64,000 bases of DNA, taken from positions 85,190,981 to 85,254,980 of the forward strand of contig NC_088800.1 in NCBI RefSeq assembly GCF_011386835.1. Reading direction: 5' to 3'. The notes below the pieces were generated by a model. It did not search any database and was not told where the DNA came from. It saw only the letters and a list, made by a program, of their open reading frames with translations. Shown here piece after piece: positions 11,696 to 24,794 of this stretch (its first letter is position 1; every line of letters begins with the position of its first letter). A program made the position numbers and the translations under genes. This DNA is from Chrysemys picta bellii (lineage: Eukaryota > Chordata > Testudines > Emydidae).

Positions 11696-13419
11696 TATTT
11701 CTCCCCACCGTCATTCTTCCAGCATGGCTGGTGTGTTCTTTAGCCAGGACCCAGCACACGCAGCTTAAAGCACTTGGTGTCTTTGACTCCTCAGGTGAAG
11801 GATAACTTAGGGCTTCTCTCCTCCTTTCTTTGTAGCCCAGTAAACATGGAAATGTATTCCTCGCCTGATAAAGTCCCCTGATGGGCTTAGATGCCAGGCT
11901 GGCTGGTGTAGGGTACGCCATGCAGGCCTTTCCCCTGCTTGTGATTTTACAATGCAAGCAGTCTTCCCGCAGTCAAACAAATAGCCACTGTCCTTGGCCA
12001 CACCTGGCTTAAGGTGCTGGCCCTTTTCTTTTGTCTGGAAAAACCTTTATCAGCTTCCCCTGACATGCCAGTTGAGTTGCATATTTCCAGCACATCTGGA
12101 TAATTCTTCGTAGGCTAACCATGGCGACGTCATGCAGGAATGTTAATGATCAGTGAGTTGTTAGCTCTCCGGAGAGATATTACATGCCACCGTTTGGGTC
12201 TGAAGCATGACAACAGTGTGTGAGATGCACTGAGTAGGTCAGGCCTGATGAGAGCGGCTGAGGCGTGAGCCTCAGTGTCACAAGGTTACACATCTAGAGG
12301 AGCCCTGGCAGGACTCCTGCCCAATATACTAGCAGCCACTCAGTGAGAGACCCCTGCCCCTGATGAGCGAAGGCCGCTGGGTGTCTGTAACGGCCCTAGT
12401 GAGGAAGCCACTTGGGAATCTGCCCCTCTTTGTATGTTACATTTTCATCACTACAAAACAACACTGCCTGGGTTTTCCACTGGATGCCTCAGTGAATTAA
12501 GGGCAGCTGTCAATGGGAAGGCTCCTCAGAGCCTCGGGAGACGCATCAGATCCTCGCAGCTCTGCGCTTTCTCGGAGTCTGTTGTTTGAATAACGCCAAT
12601 ATTCCTTGGATGAGCTGGTGCCACGGACACTGATGACAGGCGCAGTCCTGCAACCCCTACCCCTGGGCGGAGTGCCTGAAGTCAGTGATTCTAGTAAACG
12701 TTACTCGTGTAGGGAAGGGGCAGGATAGGTAAGAGTGGGGAAAAACCTGCTACCCTCCAGGGGTGCGATTCCCAGCAGCTCTCAGCCAATTAGTCTTGGC
12801 ACAATTCAATTCTTATTGCCTTTTACAATGGACAGTGGTCATGTTTATTTTTAGCACTTGTTCAATTTTATTGATCTGCATTTTCAGTGTTGCACTAAAT
12901 TAGGGGATTTACACATTTTTAAATGTTTTATCTAGTTACATTTTCACAATTGTGAGAAAGGATGAGGGGGTCAAGCAGTGGGGAGTGGGGAGGATCAGGC
13001 AAATAATCATTGAAGGACAGTAGCCACTGAGATTCAGAAAGTTAAAGCTTTATAACAGGTAAAACGCGAACAGTCAACATCGTATGTCAAACTTTGAGCC
13101 TGAAATCAAACGGTAATAAGGTCTCAAGCAGCCTATCTGTACATTTCCATTACTGATAAATGTTTTTGTCAGTTTGGGGGCATACGATGAAATCAACGTT
13201 TATCAGCATTTACAGAGAAAAATCCCACCGCTCCAAACCTACCAATTACCCAGATTCGAGGCAAAATCCAGGTCACCCCTGGGGACCTGACTACGTTTTA
13301 TCTGAATTTTGGGAGTTCGTTAGGCATCCAGCTCTCCCAGTGAAACTCCAGCCGGCATGGGTCAGCGGAATACCAGGGGCTGGGCAGCTCTTGGGAGCTG
13401 GCTTTGCATTTCCAGTAGG
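11696..13419. other. No gene recognised
   Basis: Unique-looking and AT-rich sequence (especially 12780-13200) with no exon-like block. A partial CAGGATCAGG-like motif (GAGGATCAGG) occurs near 12990. Confidence 0.4.
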
Positions 13420-13427
13420 CTAGTGGG

Positions 13428-13847
13428 CAGAGCCGGCTTTAGGAAGTGCGGGGCCCGATTCGAACAGTTTTGACGGGGCCCCGGCAGCGATGACTGAAAA
13501 AAAAAAAGAAAACACGTAAAAAAACATGTGGGGCTTATACTCACCGGGCGGCACTCGTAGTCTTTGGCAGTTTGTCCTTCACTCGCTCCCGGTCTTTGGT
13601 GGCACTGAAGGACCTACTGCCGAAGTGCTGCCGAAGACCCGGAGCGAGTGAAGGACCCGCCGCTGAAGTGCCGCCAAAGATCCGGAGAGCTGCCGGGTGA
13701 GTAAAAATTAAAAAGGAGCCTCTAGCCAGGGAAGGGATTCTTGGCCACTTGCCCCCACCCCGGCGGCTCTGCCACTGGGCGCGGGGCCCTCTTAGGCGCG
13801 GGGCCCGATTCGGGGGAATTGGTGGAATTGGCCTAAAGCCGGCCCTG
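13428..13847. mobile_element. hAT-type miniature element with 8-bp target duplication
   Basis: The left end is CAGAGCCGGCTTTAGG and the reverse complement of the right end is CAGGGCCGGCTTTAGG (15 of 16 match). Direct 8-bp repeats CTAGTGGG flank it at 13420-13427 and 13848-13855. The 420-bp interior is GC-rich with an internal inverted pattern around 13555-13690 and no transposase. The 8-bp duplication with CAG-type termini is characteristic of hAT elements. Confidence 0.9.
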
Positions 13848-13855
13848 CTAGTGGG

Positions 13856-16115
13856 CTAGTCTGGGAACCGTTCCTGCCTCAGCAGGGTTCAGAGTGTCAC
13901 GTCCTGCTGCAGCTGTTGTTTAACCTTGGGGTTTCATATACACCGGCCCCGCCCCCCGATGCCTGATGCATTGACCATAGTTCCTTCCCACGCTGGCCCT
14001 GGCATGTCCCTCTCACCAGTAAACGATCTGTCTGCTCAGGGCGCTGGTTGGTTTCCCGTGCTGTTGCAGGTGTTGCTTGCAGTACGGTGTTTGCTTATTC
14101 ATAGCAAACATGGCCTTGGAGCCCGGAGCAGCTGATATTTGCTTAGCAACCCCAATGAAGCACATTTATTTGTTTGATTTTCCAAACAGGCTTTTTTTTT
14201 TTTTTTTTTTCCTAGTTGTGGCTTCTAATGGAGCAGAGGAGGGTTGTGTTTTCTCTCCGATGAGCCTTCTAAGGCGGCAAGTTTTGGGTTAGTTTGTGCA
14301 GTTTGATTTCGGGGATGACTGAAGAGCAATCGGGGGTTAGCAAGGCTGGCTCTAGGCTCTGTGCCCAGGGAAGCATTCAGAGGTCGCAGACCCGTCCTTG
14401 TTTCCAGGCTGTGTTGTAATCCGGTTCAGCTGGTCCTTCGTTTTCACTGGCTCCTCGTGAGGCCTGACACCCACTGCTGGTTACAGATATGCCCTCTGCA
14501 GGTGATTGCTATGACACATGTCACAGTAACAGTCTCCTCTCCTTTCCCCTGGTCTGGGCACTGCCACCCCCTTCCCTGCATCTCTCCCTTACTGGCAGCC
14601 TCCTGTCTGGTGTCTGTGGTGGTTTTCAGGCAGGTGTGACCAGTGACGGAGCCCAGGGTACTGTCCTGGAGCACTGACCCCCATCAAAGCCGCTACCTTC
14701 CCCCCAGGTTGATTTCACCTGGCTTGGAAAGTGCCTTTGAAAGCTCTGTAGTGTGTAGTTCTTCCCATCTGGGGCTCCAAAGGGGTCACTGTTGTATTGG
14801 CTCTACACTGTTGTTAGCAGAGAAGGGAGAGGCTCATGGTTGGGGGTGGGGACTCCGGGGCGAGGAAAGTCCTGTCCAAATTACACCCGTAGCCACCCCC
14901 ACCTGAGGCTGCTCAGAACTGCCCTGCTGAGCCGGGAGAGGCAGATGGAGCCAAGATTTGGAGACCTCCAATGGAAATCCAGGGCTTTCAGGAGCCTGAT
15001 CCGGTAGGGGGTGCTTTCCCCCTCGTGGTGCTAGGGGGCACTATGCCAACCCTCCAGGATTGTACTGGAGTCTCCAGGATTTAAAGATTAATCTTTGTCA
15101 TATGAGGAAACCTCCAGGAATACATCCAACCAAAACTGGCAACCCTCCGCTGTGCTGTCTGTCAGACACTCCATGAAACTGAAGTGCCAGCTCTCTCTGG
15201 CCATGAAAGATCCGGAGCCTGTCTGTTAAGAGTCTGGCTGTTACTGTTAACTTGGGTAACTTGTTCCATCCCTCTGAACTGAATACAGCTTTCCTCCCTC
15301 CCTGACCCAGGGCTGCTGTGTGCTGCCCAAGAAGCTGCTGCCGTGCCATCTGAGGTGGCTGCATTTGGATGAGGTGTGACGCGACGGACCGCATAGAAAG
15401 GGTTTTCGGATTCAGCAGGAGGACAGGAGTTGAGATAGCAGTACAAAATCGGAGGCAATTCTTGGTGTAAACATTAGAACAGAGAGTCGCTGCTTCTCAA
15501 GTGTGAGTCAGCCCAGCAGAAATCATTCCGATTTCAACCTTCACGGCCAGATTTGACTTTTTCTTTACTGGATTAGGATAAATCCGACGTTGCGGGTGAT
15601 ATTTTTGAAGCTGAAATTGTACATTTGGTTAACCTGGGCCCCTGTGACGCCTCCAGTAACTCGAGGAACAAATCGTAATGTGTAGCTTTGTAGCACCTAA
15701 GCTTTTCCTGATTAAACTCATTAAAGTCGCTGCCTCTTTGAGAAATGCAGTTTTCGTATCTCTTGACCCCACAGTCATCCTGGCTGTCACTTTGCTACAA
15801 ACGGTAAATCGCAACATTTACAACCCGGGGTGGCAAAATAAACCCTCAAGAGCCCAGCTGGAAGGGCGACTGGCTGGAGTGTGGCAAGCCCAAAGTTTGA
15901 CCCTGGCCTAAAGCTTGTGTTTTAAAATGTTGCTCTGATGAAAGGGGAAAAGTTAAGAGCCCTTCCAGAGCAGGTGGTGGGAGTATAGAAAGCCCAGCTG
16001 TACAGAACTGCACCCACCACGGACAGCCAGAGGCATCCTGGCACGTTGGGTTCCTTCACCGGACACCCATCGTTAGTGTTTGTATTCCAGGAGCACATCC
16101 AGGTCCCACCATACA
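13856..16115. other. No gene; T-tract and one short duplicated-flank repeat
   Basis: No coding exon recognised. It includes a T19 tract at 14192-14210 and the short repeat at 15056-15139. Confidence 0.4.
15056..15139. repeat. Short interspersed repeat flanked by 9-bp direct repeats
   Basis: CAACCCTCC occurs at 15047-15055 and again at 15140-15148, bracketing an 84-bp segment rich in CTCCAGGA phrases. The direct repeats look like a target duplication of a small insertion, although part of the repeat could belong to the element itself. Family not recognised. Confidence 0.45.
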
Positions 16116-16117
16116 TA

Positions 16118-16341
16118 GGCCTGGTCTACACCTAAAACGTAGGTCAACTGATCTGCGTCACTAAAGGATGTGAAAAAGGAGATTGCCGTTAAGCTGAGCT
16201 ACGCCACTGCTAGGTCGATGGAAGAATTATTCCGTCAACCTAGCTACCGCCTCTTGCGGGCGTGGATTTACTATAGTGAGGCAGACGCAGTGCTGCAGCT
16301 GTGCTGCCATCGCACTTGTACCGTAGACGTACCCAAAGCAG
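16118..16341. mobile_element. TIR-type miniature element (probable)
   Basis: It opens with GGCCTGGTCTACACCTAAAA and closes with ACCGTAGACGTACCC, whose reverse complement GGGTACGTCTACGGT resembles the left end. The interior has CGTCAACCTAGCTACCG-like phrases common in turtle interspersed DNA. The termini are imperfect and no target duplication was confirmed. Confidence 0.45.
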
Positions 16342-16344
16342 GAG

Positions 16345-16640
16345 ACAGCCCCTGCCCCCACGAGCTCGCAGTCCAAATGAGCAAGACAAAAGAACGGTAG
16401 AAGCAGGGGTGTATTAGATCCCTGTTTCACAGACAGGATCTGGGGCACAGAGGTCTCAGCTCAGCAAAGCACTTGAGCATGTGCTTTATCACTTTAAGCA
16501 AGGGATGGACAATTCTTAATTGCTCTGCTGACTTGAGGTGAGCACAGTTAAGTGACTTGTCCAAAACCATACAGAGAGTCAGTGGCAAAGCCGGTTTCTT
16601 CCAGTGCCTTTACCACTAGTTCAGCCTTGCTTTCTAGCAT
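16345..16640 (-). repeat. MIR/L3-like ancient repeat fragments
   Basis: CTGCCCCCACGAGCTCGCAGTC and, further on, GTTAAGTGACTTGTCC followed by CAGTGGCAAAGCC match the minus-strand reading of MIR-like SINE cores (complement of the TGACCTTGGGCAAGT region). The copy is diverged and broken. MIR versus a related CORE-SINE is unresolved. Confidence 0.5.
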
Positions 16641-16725
16641 CATGCTGCCCTGGGCCAGCTCCCATTTTGTAAAGCTGGCAGGGACTTGGCACTGATGAAA
16701 TTCCTGCTCTCCTGAGAGCCTAGAG

Positions 16726-17022
16726 CAGGGGTTGGCAACCTTTCAGAAGTGGGGTGCCGAGTCTTCATTTATTCACTCTAATGTAAGGTTTCGCGTGCCA
16801 GTCATACATTGTAATGTTTTTAGAAGGTCTCTTTCTATAAGTCTATAATATAGAACTAAACTATTGTTGTATGTAAAGTAAATAAGGTTTTTAAAATGTT
16901 TAAGAAGCTTCATTTAAAATTAAATTAAAATGCAGAGTCCTCCGGACCGGGCAGTGTGAGTGCCACTGAAAATCAGCTCGTGTGCCGCCTTCGGCACGCG
17001 TGCCATAGGTTGCCTATCCCTG
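16726..17022. mobile_element. hAT-type miniature element with 8-bp target duplication
   Basis: The left end is CAGGGGTTGGCAACCT and the reverse complement of the right end is CAGGGATAGGCAACCT (14 of 16 match). GCCTAGAG is duplicated exactly at 16718-16725 and 17023-17030. The 297-bp interior is AT-rich with no transposase. Termini plus an 8-bp duplication indicate hAT. Confidence 0.93.
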
Positions 17023-17030
17023 GCCTAGAG

Positions 17031-17690
17031 TTACCCGGCCATGGGTATCGCTTTGTATCAAAGTCGCTTGGGTGGTTGTGCTAATGTCAGCACTCTGGCA
17101 TGGGAACCAGCTTCCTCACCTTCATCTCTCCACTGAGTGCATCTTCTCCTGCCCCTCAGTACAAAACTCAGTTTGGCTCAAACCAATCTCTTGCCCATGT
17201 CCTTTTAAAAACTAAAATGGAAAGCCCCTTTCCCTAGTGGGGGCCGCACTTCCCATGAGCAAACCGATGGCCAGCTCCAGTGAACCAGTTGCATGTGCCC
17301 ATGTGAAATGACCATTTGACAGTGCTCCCTGGGCCAGACCTTACTATAAACAGAGTTTCAGTCCAGAGCAAAAAAAGATTTACGCCAGACATGTGAATCC
17401 CCTTCGTAGCTTTCTACTGGAAGTGCTGAACTGCACTGGTGCAGAAAGAGGCGCTCGCATTAAAATCGCTAGAGAGGATAACAGCAGATTGTACCCGGTA
17501 GCATGTTCCTCGCTGCGGAGCGGTGCAGAATGCAGCAGTGGCATGTTAAAGCAAGAAGAGCCTTGGTTCTTTGCAGATCTCCCATCTCTCTGTCTGCCTG
17601 CCTCTCTCCACACTGGTATTTGCTAACAAAACAGTGTCTTAAGTGAGGTGTTAATGGCTAGTCTGAAGCAAGTGGCCTTAAAGGACAGAA
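17031..17690. other. No gene recognised
   Basis: Unique-looking sequence between two mobile elements. No exon, RNA gene or repeat could be supported. Confidence 0.4.
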
Positions 17691-18110
17691 GGGGCATTCG
17701 ACTTCTCTGGCCTGACCTGTATAATACAAGCCGGAGAACTTCCCCCACTGATTTCTGCATAAGTCCAATAACTTGTGCTTAAGCTAGAGTGGATCTTTCA
17801 GAAAGAGCCATCGGCCTTGATTTAACGAGGAGAGGAGATCCCACTGGGTCAATTGCTCCGAAGGGAATTTCCCTCCGTGTTGAAAAGGTGCACCCCAGTT
17901 CCAGTCTGCATTGGTCTAGCTTCAGCTTCCAGCCGTTGGGTCTCATTCTGCCTCTCGCTGCTAGATTAAAGTGCAATCTGCTATCAGAGGTCTGCGTATT
18001 ATGTAAGCACTTACAGACCACAGTCAAGTTGCCTCTTAACCGTCCCTTCGATATGCTAAATAGAGCGAACTTCTTAGGTGTGTCAGCTCTGCAAGGCACG
18101 TTTCCGGTCC
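17690..18110 (-). mobile_element. Old CR1/L3-like LINE 3' fragment
   Basis: The minus-strand frame from about 18099 to 17779 contains KGRLRGNLTVVCKCL and, later, RPNGWKLKLDQCRLELGCTF. These parallel the KRRLRGD...FKYI and R.NG.KL...RLE...F pattern of CR1-type ORF2 C-termini seen at 26.4 and 42.3 kb. It lacks the rest of ORF2 and is more diverged than the other CR1 copies. Confidence 0.6.
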
Positions 18111-21100
18111 GTGATTACTTCCTGGGTGCCGAAGAATGCAGGAAGACCAGCCTTCATTTGGCTTCAGTTCATGGCAATGGGTCCATTCCTGTGGGTTTGA
18201 GGGGCCTGGACAGAGGGCAGAGAGGTTACCACTAGTCAGGGTGGATCTTTAGCTTCGTTTACAGGCTGCTTTGGGATTTGTAGGTCACTGGTTCAATTCC
18301 CAGGAGAGGTCCCTATAATGGATGGAGCATCTCACTAATTAGAACTAAAAAAGCCCATTTTACCCACCCCTCCAAGCAATGCAGGAGTGAGTGCTCCCTG
18401 CGGTATTTTATCCAGGCCAATTTCAAACATCTCACGCAATGGTGCTTTCACTGTTGCCCTGGCAAGACCATGTCCTGGGATAACAGACCTGCAGAGCTGG
18501 CCCTGAGAAGCAGAGCCGCCCACGGAGACACACGGATACCCCCACGGTTGGTGCAGTGAGAGCCCAGGGAGAGTAGAAAACACCCTTCAATGTCAGTTGT
18601 GGGGCTCCCTCTGGTCCCATTGCAGCTAAAACCACTGCCATGCATGGCCATGACCGGGCACCTTGCTGACAGTCCCAGCAGAGAGGTCAAGGCTGAACGG
18701 GCTGTGAGACCACAAGCCTGCGGGCAGCTGCAGTGGAGTCCAGCACGAAGTGACCCCAGTCAGGAGGCCTGGCTGGGCCTGGCTCATTCACTCCACGGGG
18801 CAGTTTCCTAGACGCAGAGAGGACGCGGCGCGGTTCCCTGGTCTGGGGGAGTGCACTGGGAGCATTCGGGGCTGTTCCTTTCGCAGAGGCTGGCAGCACT
18901 CGCCGCTGGAGAGGCGAGCCGTCCCACAGCCATTTCAATAAATACAGTCAGACAGTTTTACGAGGCCCCGCTAAGCAGGAGGCATTAGTCCTGAATAAAT
19001 AGGACATAATTGCTAATGTTCCAGATGTGGAAGTACATTGTGTACGTCTCTGAGGAGACGATCGCGCTCGGCTCCTTTACTTCTGCAAAAACATTGCCTT
19101 TAATAGTCTGCGGCTGACTGAAACGCAGTTAATATTCCCGGCCCCAGTGAACTGTAACCGCCAAGGACCTGCAGAGAGCCCTTATGAGACAATCCCATTG
19201 TAAGTCAAGCTGCAGCCTCCCAGCTTCCAAGAGGGTATTTTTCAGCAGATGGCTTCTGTTTCGCCTCCTTAAGGGAGAGATTTGTGCCCAGAAGTGGCTG
19301 AGATGCAGGGGTGTAAATTAGGAGTAAGCTCAGACTCAGGTTCTGCTTTACCCGTCAGCCTCCTGTCACACCCCTCCCTCCACCCCCTTCAGGGCGTAAT
19401 TACAGTCTTCTGGGCAAGCTGCATCGCCGCACTGCTAACAGCCCACCTGCAGCTCACCCCACCCTTCCGGCTCTACCATACCCAGGTTTGTAGTCACACC
19501 GAGCTGAATTCTGAATGTTGGTTTTCTAAATGCCACTGCTGGCGTGGGATCTTATCTGAACGTTACAAAACTCGTTACAGCAAAATCCGGAGAATGAAGG
19601 CCCTGATCCAGCAGACACCGAAGTAGGTGCCTGACTGAACTCTCATGGAAGCACTACCCAAGTGTTTGCAGCATCAGGGGCTAAATTGTGTTTTTATTGA
19701 AAACTTTTCCCTTCGTGGCTCATGATCTTTGTCATTTCGAAGCAACATTGCTGCAATGTTGTTCAGAATTGCAATACACAGACGTGATGGTGAACTTTTT
19801 ATACGTGCTGGGCAACATTTTCAGAAATGGGAGGCTCAAAGTAGGCTCCTAAGCCCATATTTAGGCACCTAGTGGTGGATCTTCAAAAGCAGTGACTTGG
19901 GAGCACAGCTCCAATTGCCTTCCATTCCAGTGGCCAACCTGTTGGAGAGCCGTGCGTGCTTGGAGCATTGTGGCTGTGTGGACTTGTGGAAGTTCAGTGG
20001 ATTGGAAGGTAGTGTTGGTTGCAGATGTATCAGGGGCTATTTGCGTATCGACGAGGTGTTGGAGTTTGTGATGGTTTCACAGTGAGGGTGATGTTGAGAC
20101 CCAGGACTTGTCTTTTTCAGCATTAGATGAGCATTTTAAGTGTGAAATTTCTTACTTGAAGAAATCTCTTTGTGATCTGAAATTTCACTAGCAATTAGGA
20201 AACTAACTAACCAAATACGAAACATCTGCTTAGCAACTGAAGGCTATAAAATGTGAAGAGTAAAGTGCTAGAAACGTGGAAATAAAACATTGATCTAAGT
20301 TTTAAATCATGATTCAAATGAAATCCATTTTTTAATGTTCTTGTTTAATAAATTCTGATTGTTACCCCTCCTGAACCTCCGATCCCCTGAGTTCCAGTCC
20401 AGTGCCTTATCTGTTAAACGTCCTTCCTCCCTTTGATCAGTGTGTGGGTTAGAAGGGCTAAGTCAGGTTTCTTCTCGTTGAGCTAGGATTGATTTATCCA
20501 GAGCAGCGATCTCAACTGGCACCTGCTTAGCCGTTATCGGCTCCCAGTTTGCTTTCCAACAGGTGAGGTTGCCGTCGCGTCTGCTCCCCGCTCAGTGGTT
20601 TCATTATCCGTTCCAGCTCGAGAGTGACATTTAAAAGGACGTGAGAGAACTCTTTGCGAGGAGCTTGAGAAATAAAACCATTGTCTTTAAATGGTTTGCT
20701 GCCGCTCTGCCTAGTTGATTGAATACAACGACTCCTTGAGGGCTATTGTAAAGGGCTTTTATTGACTTGAGAAATGAACCTGAAACTCCACTCTCCACAA
20801 TTACCCATTGAACTCTTCGTTTTGCCGGCTGGGTGACTGAAGGCGAGTTTTCTAGCTGTCCTGATATGGAACAATGAGGAAGCCTCGTCCGATAACACCG
20901 CTGCCGTATCTGCTGATGGGAAGACAGCTGCTCGGGAAGACTTGGACAGCACAGGCTGTTTTGGGGCGATTTGGGGTTCCACTCCGGTCTATGATAGTCG
21001 TATGATCTATGCCAGGAGCTGGGAGACACAGTTGCTAGCCAATCTCAAAGACTGTCATTGTCTCATGAATACAGCAGTGCAATCTTGGTCATGCATCTCT

Positions 21101-24100
21101 TTACTTCTCTGTAAATAGGGGGATGCTGCCTGCACTCCTCTGTTGGCAGGTGTTTGAAATTCACATGTCACTGGGTTTCTCTTCGGCTACAACTGCATGG
21201 GGGCCAGATGGACTCTCAGATTTTTCTCTCCCCTGCATTTGCTTCATGTTCCTTCATTGCCGGCAGCCAAATGAATGTCCCTGGGAAAATCAATGGTCAG
21301 ATTAGATTCATGCACACGATTATCGTCTAATTGCTCCCATTAACCGGGGCTCACGCGGCAACATTCTAGAGGTCACCAGATGGAGCTCGTAATGAATGAG
21401 AGAGGCTTTGGCAGGAAATTAATCTGCCTGGGGATTTTTTAGCCTTCTCGTTTTCCTTGAGCTAGGGCTTAGTTTGTAACTTGCCATTTGGGTGGCAGTT
21501 TGAACGCTGTGCTGGAGACTCGCTTCCTTTTGTGTTAGCGTTTTGGTGATGGAAGAAGGGGCTGGACTGAGACCTGTGGGGTCGAACACCTTCTCTGGCC
21601 GGCCATAGTGCAAGCTTCCCGCATGCGTCACTGCAACTGTGCAGCCCCCGAGCAACCTGGCAGCAACTGCGCTAGGGCAGATAGCACCACTCGGGCCCCC
21701 CGGCTCCTTCGGCCCTGGCTTCTTTGTGACAACGGCCAACCAGGCAGAAGTGGTGTTCGTGCCAGCGGTCTTTGCGATGTGCACCCCTGACCCCCAGGAG
21801 CTGGCCTGCGACGCACCCAGCGCATGCCATGCATGTCTCCACACAGCGCTCTGGTGGTGTCCACTCACAGCTGCTGCCAAACTGGGCTGGGTTTCAACAG
21901 GTGATGTGGAACCATCACCAGTCCCTTCTGTCCACCCAGCCCCACCCCTCAGGCCTCTAGCCTTTCGGCTCACGTGACCGACCACTTCCAATATTCTGCT
22001 TTTAAGGGGGAGCAGTTGTTAAATCTTTGCGCTGGATTTGGCAGGCAAGGGGAAGCCATGGCCTGGAGGTAGCAGCTAATCAGTTGGCCTTCAAAGCCAG
22101 GATAGTGGAGTGATGTGCAAGGATCTCTGCTGAGGCTGCAGCTCCTTCAGGGTCAGGAAGGGCTGCCAGAGGTGGGAAGGGGAGGGGCTGAGCAGCAGTA
22201 GGACGGGGAGGGGAAGAGAAAGGGGCAGTGGGGAAAGAACAGGGCTTATAAGCTCCTCGAGCAATGGGAGTATGAAATGCAGACATCTTATCCTGAAAGC
22301 AGCAAGCCCAGCCCTGGGTGGATTGGGCAGCAGGGAGTGGAACTGGAAAGCCACGGAGCCCCCCACCCCCAGAGTCCCGGGATCCCACGGCAGCGCCCTC
22401 TCCTGGGTCTCTGGCTCCCCTTCATTCAAATAGAAATCAGAGGAGCCAGGGAAAGAACTACACCCCTCCTTGACACGGGCACGTGGGAGTGCCGCTCCTG
22501 ATCCGGCCGGCCGTGCTGGCCCTCGTCTGACAGGAGAGGCCTGCGACACTTTTTGGCAGCACCGACAATCCAGGATGTTAATTTGTCCGTTATACGCCCC
22601 TGCCCCTTGCGGCGTCTCCCTGTTGTATTTGCTGGCAGATGTTCCTCAGTCTTCCAGCGGCTTCCCTCTCGCCGTCTCTTCTTGGTCCTTTATTGCTCCG
22701 GCGAATTCCTGCGTCCCTCTGCTGGGACATGGCGCTGAGTTATGCCCCCTGATGGGTTAGGTTGCGGTTGGTAACGCTGGTATTTCGTCCCGTTGCTCCT
22801 CATGTGACATTCCATTTTCCAGCTGCAGTGCAAGGTGGGGGTGCTGCATCCTCCATAGCCGGGCGCCCGACTACGCCTCTCTCCCCATATCCTGCCGTGG
22901 TACCTACCAGGGGACTGGCAGAGAGGCTGGTACCAGCTCCTGGCATGTGCAGCCTGTCCCCACCCTTGCTTCCCCCAAGTCCAGCGTCACCGGAGCCCGG
23001 GCTGGGGCGGCAAAGGGAGAGTTTGGGGGCATCAGGTTTTCTACCTTGGCCCAGCTGGGCTTTAGGATGGGCTAGGAATTCATGTTTTGCCGGCACCCCG
23101 GCGCTATGAACGGTGATCTCTGCCTCTGGCACGAAGTCAGACGGCGTTTGCAATGAAGGTTCGACATCTTCTCCCTGGCCGGCTGCCCATTCAGCGGGTC
23201 TCTGCGTCCAGCCTTTCCCATCCCCCAGCTCCAGAGGGCAAGAATCACGTCCGTTCTTGCTGTGAGGCCTGGCCTTAGCGTGGCCCTCCTGAAAAGGCCC
23301 AATGGATGCAGCAGAGCAAAGAGCGTCAGGAGCTCCCAGGGCCACGTGCTTTTCAGTGGCCCCAGATGGCTCCTTGCTCCTCTGAGGAGGGAATCCAGAG
23401 AGTAGCTGGCCCGTGACAGGGGGACCCTCGTGGTTCTGTCTCAGAAGCAGGCTCTTGGCAGAGATGCAATCATCAGCTACTGGCATGTCACCTGCTGCGT
23501 GCCGCGCTCTCCAGGCCGGTGCCAGGGCCGGGTGCATTTACTTCTAATTTTCGATACTGTCACTTCCTTTGTCCCATTTCCTGAGGCGGCAGCAGCTGGA
23601 GTTATTTATGCTTCTCTAGCGTCTTTCATGCAAGCAACTCGAAACACTTCACGAACCTTCATTAAGCCTCACCTAGAAACCCCGTGGGGTAGGTGAGCGT
23701 TCGCTCCTGTCGCTAATGAAGCGCAGCCACCTCTGGGGTGGGTCGCTGCAGTTGTACGTGCAGGTTGGAGCAGGAAGAGATGAACACCCTGGCCGGTGGA
23801 AATGGCGCTGGGAGTGTAAGGAGCAGAGCTGGTGGGGAAACTTTCAGCCTTTGACAAAAAAAAGGAACCGTTTTCTTTGGTGAAAGCTTTTGGGGAAATG
23901 TCCTGTTTGCTGACGAGCTCTGAGGAGGAGGGATCTGGGTGGGACCCCTGGGTTAGCAGCCCAGCACAGAGAGGCAGGCACAGAATTGTTAATGATCTGG
24001 GCCTTGGATCTAGTTGTACAACAGCGCCGGCTCCTTAGCACTAGATCTGCAGGAGCCAGTGAGCATAGGCAGGACTCTTTCTTAAGGGAATTCCAGTGGA

Positions 24101-24794
24101 TGGGGAGGACATGTTTTCATTACCCCCGGGTCCTTGTTATCTGCACAAGAAGCAAAAATGGTGCAAAGGTCTGTGGAGACCTCCCCTCCCCCACGGAAAG
24201 CAGCCCTGCCGTTTGCACATCCCTGTTCGGAGAGGCGGCGTGATTCTGTGAAATCACAACCAGACAGCAATGCGAGAGGAGACTGGAGAATCGTTTAACT
24301 TCCCTCCTTTGCACTCCCTTTTTCTAAACAATCCGTGCCATGTAACCGCAGCGATGGGCTGGTACCGGGAAGGCGGGAGGACGGAGAAATGAGCTTACAT
24401 CCATGCGTAAGTCTTGAATGAAAGCTAACGATAAGAGAGCCCTATGGGAGCTGTTCAGTTCTTTGCGATTGGCTCAGCTCTTGGGGAAGAGGCTTGCTTC
24501 AGAGCTGAGCATAATGAAGTGTGAGAAGAGGCTTTGTAAAAGGCTCAATGTGCCCGGTTAGCATCTTGCTCTCGATGATGGGTTCTGGCTGGATTTTCCC
24601 CATTGCTCCCCAGAACGTGAGAGCCGTGTTGGGCCCCTCTCTTCTCAGGCTGCCGCTTGCTGTGGTGGTTTGGATGATTTTTGGAACCTGGCCACGATGA
24701 AATGGAGTGAGACCCGACAACTCATTCCACAGGAAGGCCACCAGCCAGGAGCAGCTTCACTTTACTGCTGAGCGGGGTTGGATTAAAACCTGTT
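18111..24794. other. No gene recognised; includes CpG-rich 21.4-24.3 kb
   Basis: No conserved exon was found. A B-box-like GGTTCAATTCC at 18290-18300 may be a SINE remnant. The segment 18950-19200 is AT/GC mixed, repeat-free and non-coding. From about 21400 to 24300 the sequence is GC- and CpG-rich with long overlapping frames on both strands (up to 245 codons at 22800-23537, minus), which look like composition effects. No promoter or gene could be proven. Confidence 0.4.

Noticed and set aside
18290..18300. B-box-like GGTTCAATTCC suggesting a tRNA or SINE
   Set aside because: No matching A box at the right distance and no fold; too little to call.
22800..23537. 245-codon minus-strand open frame, the longest one outside transposons
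   Set aside because: No recognisable domain, no splice context, compositionally GC-rich with long overlapping frames on other strands. Best explained by few stops in CpG-rich DNA.
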